A stretch of DNA of 64,000 nucleotides, from positions 992,001 to 1,056,000 of the forward strand of contig OZ251234.1 of NCBI GenBank assembly GCA_965240325.2, read 5' to 3'. The translations under genes and the position numbers were made by a program. Below are positions 41,262 to 51,273 of this stretch, piece by piece. The stretch's first letter is position 1; each line of letters opens with the position of its first letter. This DNA is from Rebecca billardiae RCC1528 (Eukaryota > Haptophyta). The notes below the pieces were generated by a model that ran no database searches, was not told the DNA's origin, and was given only the letters and a program-made list of their open reading frames with translations.

Positions 41262-42943
41262 TCAGAGCTTGGGCATGCGGAAGTCCGCGCCCGCGTACAC
41301 GCCCTTGGCGCCGAGCTCCTCCTCGATGCGCAGCAGCTGGTTGTACTTGGCCAGCCGCTCGGAGCGGCATGGCGCGCCCGTCTTAATCTCGCCAGTCGCG
41401 AGCCCGACCGCGAGGTCGGCAATGAAGGAGTCCTCAGTCTCGCCCGAGCGGTGCGAGGCCATGACGCCCCAGCCGGCCTTCTTCGCCATGTTGACCGCCT
41501 CGATCGACTCGGTGATCGAGCCGATCTGGTTCACCTTGAGCAGCAGCGCGTTGCACGCCTTCTCGTCGATGGCCTTCTGCACGCGCTTCGGGTTGGTCAC
41601 CAGAAGGTCGTCGCCGACAATCTGGCACTCCTTGCCGAGCTTGGTCGTCATCGCGGCGTACGCGGGGAAGTCGTCCTGGTCGAACGGGTCCTCGATCGAG
41701 ACCATCGGGTACTTCTTGCAGAAGCCCTCGTACATCTCGAGCAGCTTCGCGCCTGCGCGGAGGCGGTGGCGCGGCGCGGCGCCGTGGCGGGGTCGTGAGC
41801 GCAGAGCGCGGCGGGCGCACCGACGGCGCGGCGCGGTGCGGCGACGCGCTTCGCGCGCGCGCGCGGGTGGGGGGCGGGGCAGGGGCGCACACCCGAGATC
41901 TTCTGCGACTTGTCCTTCTTGTCGCCCTCCGTCTTGAAGTCGAGGTCGTACTGCTTGTCCTCCGTGTAGAACTCGGAGGCGGCGACGTCCATGCCGATCT
42001 TGACCTTGCCGGCGTAGCCGGCCTTCTCAATTGCTTCCGAGAGAAGCTCGAGGCCCTCCTCGTTGGCGAGGATGTTGGGCGCGAAGCCGCCCTCGTCGCC
42101 GACGTTGCACGCGTCCTGGCCGTACTTCTTCTTGATCACCGACTTGAGGTTGTGGTACACCTCCGAGCCCATCTTCATCGCCTCGGTGAACGAGGACGCG
42201 CCGACCGGAAGGATCATGAACTCCTGCATCGCGAGCTTGTTGCCCGCGTGCGAGCCGCCGTTGATCACGTTGAAGGCGGGCACGGGGAGGTACATCTTCT
42301 CGGTGGGGTTGCCCGCGAGGTTGGCGATGTGCACGTACAGCGGCACCTTCTTCGCCGCGGCGCCCGCCTTGCACACCGCCATCGAGACGGCGAGGATGGC
42401 GTTCGCTCCCAGCTTGGACTTGCACGCGCCCCACTCGTTGGTCGTGCCGTCGAGGTCCTTGATCATCTTGTCGTCGATGCCCTTCTGGTCGGCGGGGTCC
42501 ATGCCGATCAGCGCGGGCGCGATGATCGACTTCACGTTGTCCACCGCCTTGAGCACGCCCTTGCCCATGTAGTCGCCCTTCTTGTCGGTGTCGCGCAGCT
42601 CCAGAGCTGCGCGACGCACGACGCGGTCGGCACGGGGGCGGCGAGGGCGCACGCGGTGAGCGCGGGCGCGACGGGCGCCTCGGAGGCAAACGTGTGAATC
42701 GACGCGATCGTCGGTGCGCGCGCTCTGGCGCGCAGCCAAATACTCGCGCGCGCGCGCGCGTGCACGTGCGCGCGCGCGCGCCCTCGCTCCACGCGCGCGC
42801 GCACCCTCATAGATGCCCGTCGAGGCGCCCGAGGGCACCGCCGCGCGGAAGAGGCCGTCAGAGGTGGTGACGTCCGCCTCGACAGTCGGGTTCCCGCGCG
42901 AGTCGAAAATCTGGCGGGCGGTCACAGCGGTAATCTTCGACAT
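41262..42943 (-). CDS. ENO: Enolase (2-phosphoglycerate dehydratase)
   Basis: Glycolysis/gluconeogenesis: 2-phosphoglycerate to phosphoenolpyruvate. Exons 42943-42805, 42606-41893 and 41752-41262, with introns of 198 nt (GTGCGC) and 140 nt (GTGTGC), both phase 1, give 447 aa. All landmarks are present: [88 protein letters not shown] (catalytic Lys), [18 protein letters not shown] and [20 protein letters not shown]. The EWGAC insertion in [20 protein letters not shown] corresponds to the pentapeptide found in plant and apicomplexan enolases. There is no targeting peptide, so the cytosol is likely. The first intron contains a long alternating CG/TG tract. Confidence 0.97.
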
Positions 42944-43879
42944 CGCGTGCGTGAAAGGCGGGGTGCGGGGCTGCGGGGTGGTCGACGACCGAACTACGGC
43001 GAACTATGAGAATGGCTCACGTCCGGCCAGCCGCGGCCGCGTGCCCGGCCCGCACCCCGCGCATCTTGATTGGCCAGGCGTCCGACAAAAGGGATCTCTC
43101 ATTGGTCCGTGGCGGCTTGGTTGGCTTCTAAAGAGTAAAGCGCCGTTTCATGACGAGAAAAGGCGGGTATTGTAGTCCTTGGGACGAGGCACCTTGCAGT
43201 GTAACGACGACTTTCGATAATAATTATTGGCGACGACGCGGCCGCGGACGGCGCATATGGCGCCGTCCACGGCCGCCTTCGAGGCATGGATGCGCGTAGC
43301 GGCACGATGGGTCCGCGACCGCGTGAAGGCAGGTCGCACAATCACGCCCACTCATTCACATCGCACATGCATGCGCGTGGAATCTGGCTTAGGCAGCTCG
43401 GTGACTCGGTGTGACCGGTCACGTCACACCGAGTGCCGTCGGCAGTGACAGTGTAAGACACTAGTAACGGTTGCGAACAGCCACTACTCGTAAATAAAGT
43501 CACCGCCACTTCACAGTACTTGCGCCTTGGCCATTAAGTCTGCGCGATACTATTATTGTAACTGTAAGCCCGAAGCCGGCCTCCCACCACTCAAATAAGC
43601 AAGTTCGCCTACACTTACAGTATTACCGACTCCCGATCCGGGCCGAATCCGATGGCGATGCACCGCCAGTCGCCACAAAACAGTACTGAGTACTGTTTTG
43701 TGGCGGTGTCAGTTTGTGCAGTGTTGGATGGCGTCAATCACGCCTTATATTAATATATATATATTATAATATATATATATAACCAAGTGTGCACGCGCGT
43801 TACTAAATCATCGGTAAACTGTGCCACTACGATGATAAAGTAGGCGATAAAGACTTAGAGTGAGCAGGTGTCATCGTCA
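42944..43879. other. Intergenic region with palindrome and AT-rich tract
   Basis: About 940 bp between the enolase start and the stop of the next minus-strand gene; the part next to 42943 presumably holds the enolase promoter. It contains a 35-nt perfect hairpin (43671-43705) and an AT-only tract at about 43747-43783. No gene is seen. Confidence 0.5.
43671..43705. repeat. Perfect 17-bp inverted repeat with 1-nt centre
   Basis: CGCCACAAAACAGTACT, G, then its exact reverse complement. Confidence 0.9.
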
Positions 43880-45187
43880 TCATTCAATGTCATTCACGGC
43901 ATATGCCATCGGCATCAGTAGCGGCTCGGCGGCAGCCTCAGTCTTCGCTCTGGGGTTGCTGGCGCTAGCGTCTGCCGCGTCCGCGCGCAGTGCAGATCGC
44001 TCAAACTCTGTCAGCGCGGCTGCCGCATCGGCAACGGTCTTCTCGACAGCCTCTTGGGCCTCAGCAGCTGCGGCCGCCACGCTCTCCAGTACGTCCTCGG
44101 CCGCTGCCGCCGCCGCTTCCGCCGCGTGCGCGAGCGACTCCCACATCGTGCCGAGCGCCAAGCCTCGCGATGGCGCCGCCGTCTCCGCGGCAGCAGGGGC
44201 CTGCCCGACTGCGGCCTTCGTCTCGGTCACCGCGCTCGCGCAGCCACAGGCCAGCGCGCCCTGCCCTGCCGACGCCCCCTCGGCTGTCCAGGCCATGCGC
44301 GCGCCCAGAAGGCTCATGCGCTCTCGATGTGCGCGCAGGGTCTCGGAGAGCGCGTGTGACGCCTGGGCGTGGACACTGCGGTGCACAATGCCCTTGAACC
44401 AGCGGAGCATGACCACAGGGGACGACTCGCTCTCCGAGCCCTCAAAGTCAGTGCGCCGCACGAGCTCGTCTTCCATGAGCAGCGGCGGGACCACGCGCCA
44501 CGCGCCCGCCGGCGTGTCGGTCTCGTTGAGCTCAAAGTGCACCTTCGAGTGCACAAAGCGCACCGTGCGCGTCGTCACTTCGGGCACCATCGACACGGGC
44601 GCGTTCTCGGGAGAGGGCGCCTCTTCCACGCCCTCCACGCAGTGTGCGTCCGCCCCGTCTCCGGCTGATGCCACGTCCGCGTCTGGATCGGCGGACAGGC
44701 AGCTCGTGTTGGTCAGTTTCATCTGCCTGTCGTACGCCACGAATCGCATGTCCAAGCCGTCGAACTCGACGTGCAGATCAAACGCGCGCAAGCCGGCGTA
44801 CTCGAGGCGCACGCTCATGACCGGGCTGCGCATGAACGCGTCCTGCGCAGTCTCAGCGGCAGGCGCAGCGGCGGAACCGTCCGTGGCGGGCAGACCGCGG
44901 GCAGCAGCGGACGATGGGAAGTGCGAGTCGACGGAAAAGCCCGTGAACGTGAAGAGCATGCCGTCCACTGGCAAGTCCTTGCGCCTGAGGCGCTCAAGTG
45001 CCTCCGGCGCCCAACGCCACGAGAACTGTACCCCATCGATTGCGCACTGCCAGCCCGAGCCATAGCACAGCAGATGGGTGAAGCAGGCGGTCTTCACACT
45101 CTCGTAGAAGACGATGACTACACCTGCGATGAGGCTGATGAGGGTCGCCAGCGTTGTTAGGAGCAACCATAGCATGGCCCACACCAT
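43880..45187 (-). CDS. Unknown single-anchor membrane protein with Ala-rich helical tail
   Basis: 435 aa, no intron. Residues about 5-30 (LWLLLTTLATLISLIAGVVI) form a membrane anchor. The next ~230 residues look folded, with alternating hydrophobic strands (GVQFSWRWAPEALERLRRKD; GMLFTFTGFSVDSHFP; FDLHVEFDGLDMRFVAYDRQ; TTRTVRFVHSKVHFELNETD). The last ~110 residues are an Ala/Glu-rich helix (AEAAAAAAEDVLESVAAAAA). The pattern of an anchor plus amphipathic beta strands recalls N-termini of bridge-like lipid-transfer proteins, but I cannot assert homology. Its start codon lies only about 46 bp from the 3' end of a retrotransposon, so its original promoter has probably been displaced. Confidence 0.65.
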   Translation of the reverse strand: MVWAMLWLLLTTLATLISLIAGVVIVFYESVKTACFTHLLCYGSGWQCAIDGVQFSWRWAPEALERLRRKDLPVDGMLFTFTGFSVDSHFPSSAAARGLPATDGSAAAPAAETAQDAFMRSPVMSVRLEYAGLRAFDLHVEFDGLDMRFVAYDRQMKLTNTSCLSADPDADVASAGDGADAHCVEGVEEAPSPENAPVSMVPEVTTRTVRFVHSKVHFELNETDTPAGAWRVVPPLLMEDELVRRTDFEGSESESSPVVMLRWFKGIVHRSVHAQASHALSETLRAHRERMSLLGARMAWTAEGASAGQGALACGCASAVTETKAAVGQAPAAAETAAPSRGLALGTMWESLAHAAEAAAAAAEDVLESVAAAAAEAQEAVEKTVADAAAALTEFERSALRADAADASASNPRAKTEAAAEPLLMPMAYAVNDIE

Positions 45188-45233
45188 CGTTCGAGGTTTG
45201 TAATTAGCCGTTTTATCATAAACGAGCGCTCAA

Positions 45234-48200
45234 CTTTCACCTTTTAAATTCCCCTTTATAACGGGCTCCGGGTGATCAGACTGGCGGCCGAAGCCTCCAG
45301 CCCTACCCTGGCCAGCCCCCAACCAACCACCACCCTCACCCAACCTCAAACCACTGACCGATACACCGAGTGCCTTGACACCACTCCGCTGTGGACAGCC
45401 CGCCTCCAGAGGGGGCGGGGGTATGCCATTGCCGACAGCATACAAGCCCAACCGACTGTGGGGTGGTCCCAGGTACCAGCAGTGCACTGCCTTGCAATTC
45501 GAGATCATCGAGTTTGAGCCGAGTCGGCAGACTGGGCACCCCCTAGGGCGCCCCAGTGTGGGCAGAGGGCCAGCCACTAGCCGATCCCTGCGCCGGGGAG
45601 GGGACGGAGGGGGCTGTCAGCGAGCCCAGTAGCTGGGCCGGGGTCTGGGCCACTGGTCCTGGCAGTGAGGCGCCTGTATTTCACTCGTGCTGCTATGGAG
45701 GCAGATGGTGTCATGTCAGACATGTGTGCGATATCGGGCATCAAGTCAGGGCGTGGGCCGCTGTAGGACGCAAGCAGAGTGGTGGCGATGGCTAATACGC
45801 CTGGGGAGGTGTCGTTTGCGCGCCTCTTTCTGCTGCTCTTTGCAGGGGGTTGCATACTTCGTTGCGCAGGCTGAGCCTGCCTGCCAGTTGGTGTTAGGAT
45901 AGGCACATTTGCCTGGTGGGGTGGGCAGTGTCGTTTGGGCGGGGGGCTGTCTTGCTGAGCTTGACTAGGAGGAGGCAGCCTGCGCCTGGGGGCTGCCAGT
46001 GTCTTGGCAGAGCCAGCAGGTGGCTGTGTGGCCTGCTGTCCAGTGTCTGACTGTGTAATGCCGTTGTGAGCTCCGTGACCAGTGCGACTGCCCGCAGCAG
46101 GGTCTGCCTCAATCTCAGGGCCCCCATGTGTCAACACATTGTCCGACGGACGCACATCGCTGCGAGCCAGTGGGGTAACATATTGGAGCGGCCATGCCAC
46201 AAGAGGTGTGGCAGGCTGCAGAGGCCACGCAATCACCATAGGGAGGGGGCGAGCACGCTGTAGGGGCCATGCCCGCAAGAGTAGCTGAGGGCGCACGTGG
46301 TGACCGCGCGCTATTGGCTGGTGCAGGTTGGCCTGCCCCGCGCCTGCCTGCCAGCCCTGGCCAGCCTGGGCAGGGGGTTGCTGCTGGATGACAGGTGGTC
46401 CCTGTAACTGATTATTCATGGCAATCACCCCTCCTGGGCCTGCCTGTGCCTGTGGGGGCGGGGGCTGCCCCCCCTGGTCGTGCCCAGGCGGCGGCCGAAG
46501 CTCCCTGGCATGTCGGAGGAGACGCCCTGCCTTTGACAGCTGGGAGTCCACGTCCTTGCGGGCCTGCATGATGCCTAGCCCTGCCTTCAGTAAGGCCACG
46601 TGCATGGTCCTGCCGAGATGCACGTTGCCCCCCACAGTGGTCTTCAGTGTGCTGGGCACCCTGCCCAAGAGGGCAGCCCCAGAGCACACATGTCGCGCCA
46701 AGTTCCATGCTGCAGCCTGTCCCTGCATGAAGGGCTCAATTATATGCGATATGCTTCTGGCAGCAGCCTCGCGGTAGGCATCGACCTCAGGGCACTCGGA
46801 GAAGAGGTGGTGTTCAGTATCTGGCGCTGGATGTAGCAGTGGAGTATGATCACAGAGGGGGCAGGCATCGCTAAATGCAGCCCCGGACTGGAATCGCACA
46901 GATAACAACGTCGGGTCTCGCAGGGCAGCCGGCTGCAGGAACTCATATCCGTGGTGGAGTATGTAGTAGGCAGGCACAGTGCTGGCCTGCCAGGTCCGTA
47001 GGATGCCAGTGGAGGCCTCTGGCCACACGCCAGTCCATTCACCCACCAAGTCACAGCTGGACTTGGTGGCTTGCAGGTGCGTTGCCCTTTGTGACAGCAC
47101 ACTGTCATACACAAGGGGCTTGATTCTGCCTGCCACTGGCTCTCCGTTGGCCAGCTGTACCAGCGCATGAGAACCCGCATTTGGGTGGCCACCTCTCTTG
47201 TGAGTCACACAGGGGGTTGTGGGGTCAGAGCAGCATAGCTTGGCCCCAGCATCGCTGCATGCGTTGAGCAGGGTTTTGGGGTTCATCCCTGCTTGGCGCA
47301 AAGCCGCCACACTGTGTTGGCTGACAGTGCAGTGATGGTCCCCCTGAGTGTGAGTGAGGCTGAGGTGGAGCGCTGCAGCATCGTCAGCAGAGTGCGACTT
47401 GACATGCTCAAATGAAGTGGTGCTGCCATGCATCAAGCGGCGCCAGCCCACCAGGCTCATGACCCTGGCGATGTATGGTGCGTACGCGTGGTGCCCCTGC
47501 CGCAGCCGTCGGTCCCAGGGGTCGTTTTGCCACATTTCGGCGGCCTTTACCATTTCCTGCAGGTCAGTGCACACCAGCAGGTTGGCGGTGGGGTCTATCT
47601 GCACCAATGCATCGGTGATGGCCATGAATTCGGCTGGGCCTGGTGCCCGGTGCCCCTCGAACTTGGAGCAATACACATGCACAGGGGCAGTGTAATTGTT
47701 GCCACTGAAGAAGGAAAAGGCACATGCAGCCTGTCCGTTCTCTGCATCGAATGAGCCGTCAGTGGCCACCATTAGCATGCCAGGTACAGGAAGTGCCGGC
47801 AGATGGCGGGGATTGGGTGGATCACAGATAGTGCGCTTGGCGACAGGCACGTGCCCCAGGTACCTGTAGTAGCTCTGGTCGGTCAGGACTGCCCTCAGCA
47901 TATCCCTCACTGCCAGTATCACCGCCGGGCGGGACCTATGTGGCAGTGAGGACAGCTCAGCATAGAACGCAGTGGAGACCATCTGTCTTGGTGGCTGCTG
48001 CATGAGCACACCTAGCAACACGTGCTGGGTACCGTTCACCAGTGAGTGCTCGATCCGGCTGAGCATCTCTCCGTTCGCGTCAGGGAGGCCGCGTGGTGCC
48101 AAGCAGGGGAGGGCAGCTGCCCCTGGCATTGCTGCGAGTCTTGTATATGCCCTGTGGGTCCGGTTTGTGGCCAGCATCCCGAGACCGGGGGCCAGCTGCT

Positions 48201-51067
48201 GCATCAGCTTGCTGCCGAGGTTCACTTCGGATGGGAGCAGTGCCCACCCCATGCGTCGTACAGAATTTCTCCCGGTGACGATGGTGGAGGCAAATGTAGA
48301 GGCGCCGCGTACGCACGCCCGCGCCGGGTGCTCGACTGATTGCAGGGCACCCATGGCTGCCATGGACGTGCGCGCACATAGCCCATGTGGGTCATCTGCC
48401 AGGAAGTGGTAGTACGCGTGTGCCTGGACACTCTCCAGGTGCGCATGTAGATTGATGAGGCCGAGGCCCAGGAACTGGGGAGGAAAGCACGCTGCCTCGT
48501 ATGCGATGCGCCCTGGCAGGGCAGCACTCCTGACCACTGGCTCCACCATGAGGCTCTGCAGCTGGTTGAGTCTGCCCCTGGACATGCCAACCACCTCGCA
48601 GAAGTAGAATAATATCGACGTGACATCCCACACAGTGAGCAGCTTTTTGGTCTCGGTACAGCAGTCAGCTGCCTGCACCCGCGCGGCGGCTTTGGCCACT
48701 CTGGCCTTGAGACTGGCGAACATCCTGTCCGTTGCCAGGTGAATGTTGGTCACCACCCCTGCATACGTGAAGTATTCGCCATCCTGCAACGTGTCTATGA
48801 GGGCAGCTTGTCCAGTTGCCCTGTTGATGACCTGTATTGGGTCCACCTGTGCGTGCCCAGGGGGCACATACACTGCCACCTTGGATTTGGGGTAGTTGGG
48901 CTCCATATCATAGTACCACAAAAAGTCGATGAGGTCCTGCATCATGGCTGTGATGTCTGCTCTGCTGTGCGCGTACAAATTGATATCGTCCATGATAGCA
49001 GTGGCCACCACTGTCACCTGCCCTGCAGCAGCGTCCGCGTCGTCTGAGCTGCATTTGGACTGTACATGGTACCCGCCATGCCTGCTCTTCAGGTACCTGA
49101 GGAACATGTTGATGAACAGGCAGAACTTAGTGGAGCTGGCAGGGTCACCTTGCTTCGTGCCACACCGTAAGCGTACACTATCGGTGGGCCCGTATGGTGT
49201 CCTCACCACCACATCATGCCCCTCTCCCAAGGAGCGCATGAGGGTATAGAACATGGCTGGGTACCCATGGCTGCGGAAGCCATCCTCAATGCCTTGGTAT
49301 GGCACAGTGTCGAAGGCTTTTTGAATGTCCATCAGTGCACAAAACAGCGTGCGCCTGGAACGGTGTGCATCGGCCACCACGTTGGCAAAGACAGCGACTT
49401 GCTGTACCACTTGCCCCCCCTCTCTGCTGGCAGCCTGTTCCGGCTCGATCAGCCTGAGCCTGTCGGACGCAGCTTGCATGACGTTGTTTTGGTGTCTTGC
49501 CATGATTTTGTACACCACACTGTTGAGTGTTATGCCCCTGTAATTCCCGAGCACGTGCATATCCCCTTGCTTGTGTAATGAGACCACCTCACCTTGCTGG
49601 AGTCCGTCCAGCAGAGTCCCTGTCGCGTACATGACTGCACAGAGATTAGATATAATAGTGGCGATCGGGCCAGGGTGCCCTGCCCCCTGTCCCCTGGCTG
49701 CCCCCTGCTGGGTACCAGTCTGCCGTGCAGCGTGCTGCCTGTGTGTGCGCGTGCCGCTTGGCTGTACCGGCTCGTCGCGCTCGGCATGGTGTCCTTCCAA
49801 GAGCTTGAGGACATTGTACTGTATGCCATCTGGACCAGGCGCCGAGTTGCCTCCCACCTCAGATGTGATGATGTGTCGTATTTGTGCGGGAGTGGGTGGC
49901 GCTCCGAGGGCAGTGACATATGCGTCCCCCTGCTCAGTACGCCATGCGGCCCTGATGTCGTGCCACAGGTGACTGCCAGCGTGCCAAGGAGGCCTGCCCT
50001 CTGGCCGAGTGTATTGTCGCTCCAGGAGGCCCTGGTAGTGCCCCCTGTACTCCGATTTCACATCGTCAACGCTGGTGGCCAGTGCCCCATCGCTCCGTCT
50101 GACGATGGTCGGCAGTGTGATGGGGTCCTTGGCATACACCATGACACGCAGTTTGTGCGAGTTCTTTTTGGTCTCAACCTTGACTTTGGCGAACCACGCC
50201 CTCTTTTGTTCATCGGCCTGCTGCTGCCACACAGCTTTCACTTGTGCGCGGCTTGTCCTGCATTGCTGCTGCACGATTTGTCTCCAACGCTGGTGGGACA
50301 GAAATGGCCCTACTGGCACCTGTCCGTGCGGCCCCATTGCCACTTGTATCCAGTGCTGGGACTGTGCAGCTCCAGTGCCCCAGGTGCGCTCGTACCTACG
50401 CACTGCTCTGAGCACTGCTGGGCCAGCTGGCAGCCCAGCAGCTGTTCTGTTAGCCAGAATATCGCCCGCATGCAGCGCAGCAGAGGCAGCATCTGCCTTG
50501 GATTTGTGTTGACCCGCTGCTTGGCCCGCTGTGGCTGGTCGGATCTTCAGGGGAGTGTCTGGCTGTCCGTCATACACACTGGGTTGCTCCAGTGCAGTTG
50601 CCATGTCCCTGGTGGCCAGTGTATTCAGGTGTCTCAGTGCTGTCAGCGCAGTGGCTGCAGTCGTCACCAGCGAAGGTTGCACCAGCATATGTGCCGGCAC
50701 AGGAGCCTCAGCAAAGTCCGCAATGTGTGGTGGCAGGCCCTCCATCCACATCGCAAGTAGTTGTTTGGCTTTATTCCAGTCAGGTGACGTCTTTCCCAGG
50801 TCCACACGTATGTGCCTGGGAGGTTGCACAGGTGAGGCCAGTACTGCAGCAGCGCCGCGGAGTGCCACCGAGTGAATCCGGCCATATATTGGGATGTGTG
50901 CTCCTGGCATTCGCAGTGTGGCCTTTTCCGATATGTCCATGTGTCCGGTGTGCCCAACTGTGTCCATGTTGGAGAATATGTAGTCACCGACCGTCGTTTT
51001 GCCAGGCTACCATGCATGTAGTCATTCTGATGAACAGGGACACCAGATCCACAGTGATTAATAATAC
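45234..51067 (-). mobile_element. 5'-truncated non-LTR (LINE-type) retrotransposon
   Basis: The segment has clearly lower GC and different codon use from its surroundings. The word CGCTCAA occurs at both edges (45227-45233 and 51068-51074) in the same orientation, a candidate 7-bp target-site duplication. On the minus strand the 5' edge lies inside an apurinic-type endonuclease domain (PGKTTVGDYIFSN before the first Met of the long frame resembles the family's P-x-GK-x-x-x-x-IDYI), preceded by an in-frame TAG. The 3' edge ends with an A-rich stretch (TTTAAAAGG at about 45241-45250 complement). Truncation at the 5' end is typical of LINE insertion. Confidence 0.75.
45577..50967 (-). CDS. LINE ORF2-type polyprotein: reverse transcriptase, RNase H, zinc knuckle
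   Basis: 1796 codons without a stop. The first residues are the end of an endonuclease domain; the Met at 50967 is probably not the natural start. The reverse transcriptase lies at about 400-800: NSAPGPDGIQYNVLKLLEG, NYRGITLNSVVYKIMARHQN, LFCALMDIQKAFDTVPYQGI (first catalytic Asp), RLRCGTKQGDPASSTKFCLF and ATAIMDDINLYAHS (catalytic DD; IMDD instead of the usual YADD/FADD). An RNase H follows from about 1065: MVATDGSFDA, GPAEFMAITDAL, LLVCTDLQEM and HVKSHSADDAA, with all four acidic positions present. A C-C-H-C zinc motif sits near 1365-1390 (CPLCDHTPLL; EHHLFSECPE). The last ~350 residues are Pro/Gln-rich with the word AWPLQ repeated three times. Confidence 0.9.
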   Translation of the reverse strand: MDTVGHTGHMDISEKATLRMPGAHIPIYGRIHSVALRGAAAVLASPVQPPRHIRVDLGKTSPDWNKAKQLLAMWMEGLPPHIADFAEAPVPAHMLVQPSLVTTAATALTALRHLNTLATRDMATALEQPSVYDGQPDTPLKIRPATAGQAAGQHKSKADAASAALHAGDILANRTAAGLPAGPAVLRAVRRYERTWGTGAAQSQHWIQVAMGPHGQVPVGPFLSHQRWRQIVQQQCRTSRAQVKAVWQQQADEQKRAWFAKVKVETKKNSHKLRVMVYAKDPITLPTIVRRSDGALATSVDDVKSEYRGHYQGLLERQYTRPEGRPPWHAGSHLWHDIRAAWRTEQGDAYVTALGAPPTPAQIRHIITSEVGGNSAPGPDGIQYNVLKLLEGHHAERDEPVQPSGTRTHRQHAARQTGTQQGAARGQGAGHPGPIATIISNLCAVMYATGTLLDGLQQGEVVSLHKQGDMHVLGNYRGITLNSVVYKIMARHQNNVMQAASDRLRLIEPEQAASREGGQVVQQVAVFANVVADAHRSRRTLFCALMDIQKAFDTVPYQGIEDGFRSHGYPAMFYTLMRSLGEGHDVVVRTPYGPTDSVRLRCGTKQGDPASSTKFCLFINMFLRYLKSRHGGYHVQSKCSSDDADAAAGQVTVVATAIMDDINLYAHSRADITAMMQDLIDFLWYYDMEPNYPKSKVAVYVPPGHAQVDPIQVINRATGQAALIDTLQDGEYFTYAGVVTNIHLATDRMFASLKARVAKAAARVQAADCCTETKKLLTVWDVTSILFYFCEVVGMSRGRLNQLQSLMVEPVVRSAALPGRIAYEAACFPPQFLGLGLINLHAHLESVQAHAYYHFLADDPHGLCARTSMAAMGALQSVEHPARACVRGASTFASTIVTGRNSVRRMGWALLPSEVNLGSKLMQQLAPGLGMLATNRTHRAYTRLAAMPGAAALPCLAPRGLPDANGEMLSRIEHSLVNGTQHVLLGVLMQQPPRQMVSTAFYAELSSLPHRSRPAVILAVRDMLRAVLTDQSYYRYLGHVPVAKRTICDPPNPRHLPALPVPGMLMVATDGSFDAENGQAACAFSFFSGNNYTAPVHVYCSKFEGHRAPGPAEFMAITDALVQIDPTANLLVCTDLQEMVKAAEMWQNDPWDRRLRQGHHAYAPYIARVMSLVGWRRLMHGSTTSFEHVKSHSADDAAALHLSLTHTQGDHHCTVSQHSVAALRQAGMNPKTLLNACSDAGAKLCCSDPTTPCVTHKRGGHPNAGSHALVQLANGEPVAGRIKPLVYDSVLSQRATHLQATKSSCDLVGEWTGVWPEASTGILRTWQASTVPAYYILHHGYEFLQPAALRDPTLLSVRFQSGAAFSDACPLCDHTPLLHPAPDTEHHLFSECPEVDAYREAAARSISHIIEPFMQGQAAAWNLARHVCSGAALLGRVPSTLKTTVGGNVHLGRTMHVALLKAGLGIMQARKDVDSQLSKAGRLLRHARELRPPPGHDQGGQPPPPQAQAGPGGVIAMNNQLQGPPVIQQQPPAQAGQGWQAGAGQANLHQPIARGHHVRPQLLLRAWPLQRARPLPMVIAWPLQPATPLVAWPLQYVTPLARSDVRPSDNVLTHGGPEIEADPAAGSRTGHGAHNGITQSDTGQQATQPPAGSAKTLAAPRRRLPPPSQAQQDSPPPKRHCPPHQANVPILTPTGRQAQPAQRSMQPPAKSSRKRRANDTSPGVLAIATTLLASYSGPRPDLMPDIAHMSDMTPSASIAARVKYRRLTARTSGPDPGPATGLADSPLRPLPGAGIG

Positions 51068-51273
51068 CGCTCAAAGGCAATGACGCGCCCTTTATATTGA
51101 TAAAACTCTCTGATGGTGGACTGATTACTAGTGATTACTGTAGCCTTGAATGAGCTCGCTCATCAACGTGCTGTCGTAATAACTCGAGGACGACCGGCTG
51201 AGCGGCGACAGCAACAGACACCGCTCATCACTCATCAGCCAGGCCCGACCCGACGCGCGGGCTGATCCACCTC

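Noticed and set aside
50967-50967. Met at 50967 as the natural start of the LINE protein
   Set aside because: Endonuclease-like residues lie upstream in the same frame before a stop codon, so this Met is internal to a truncated protein.
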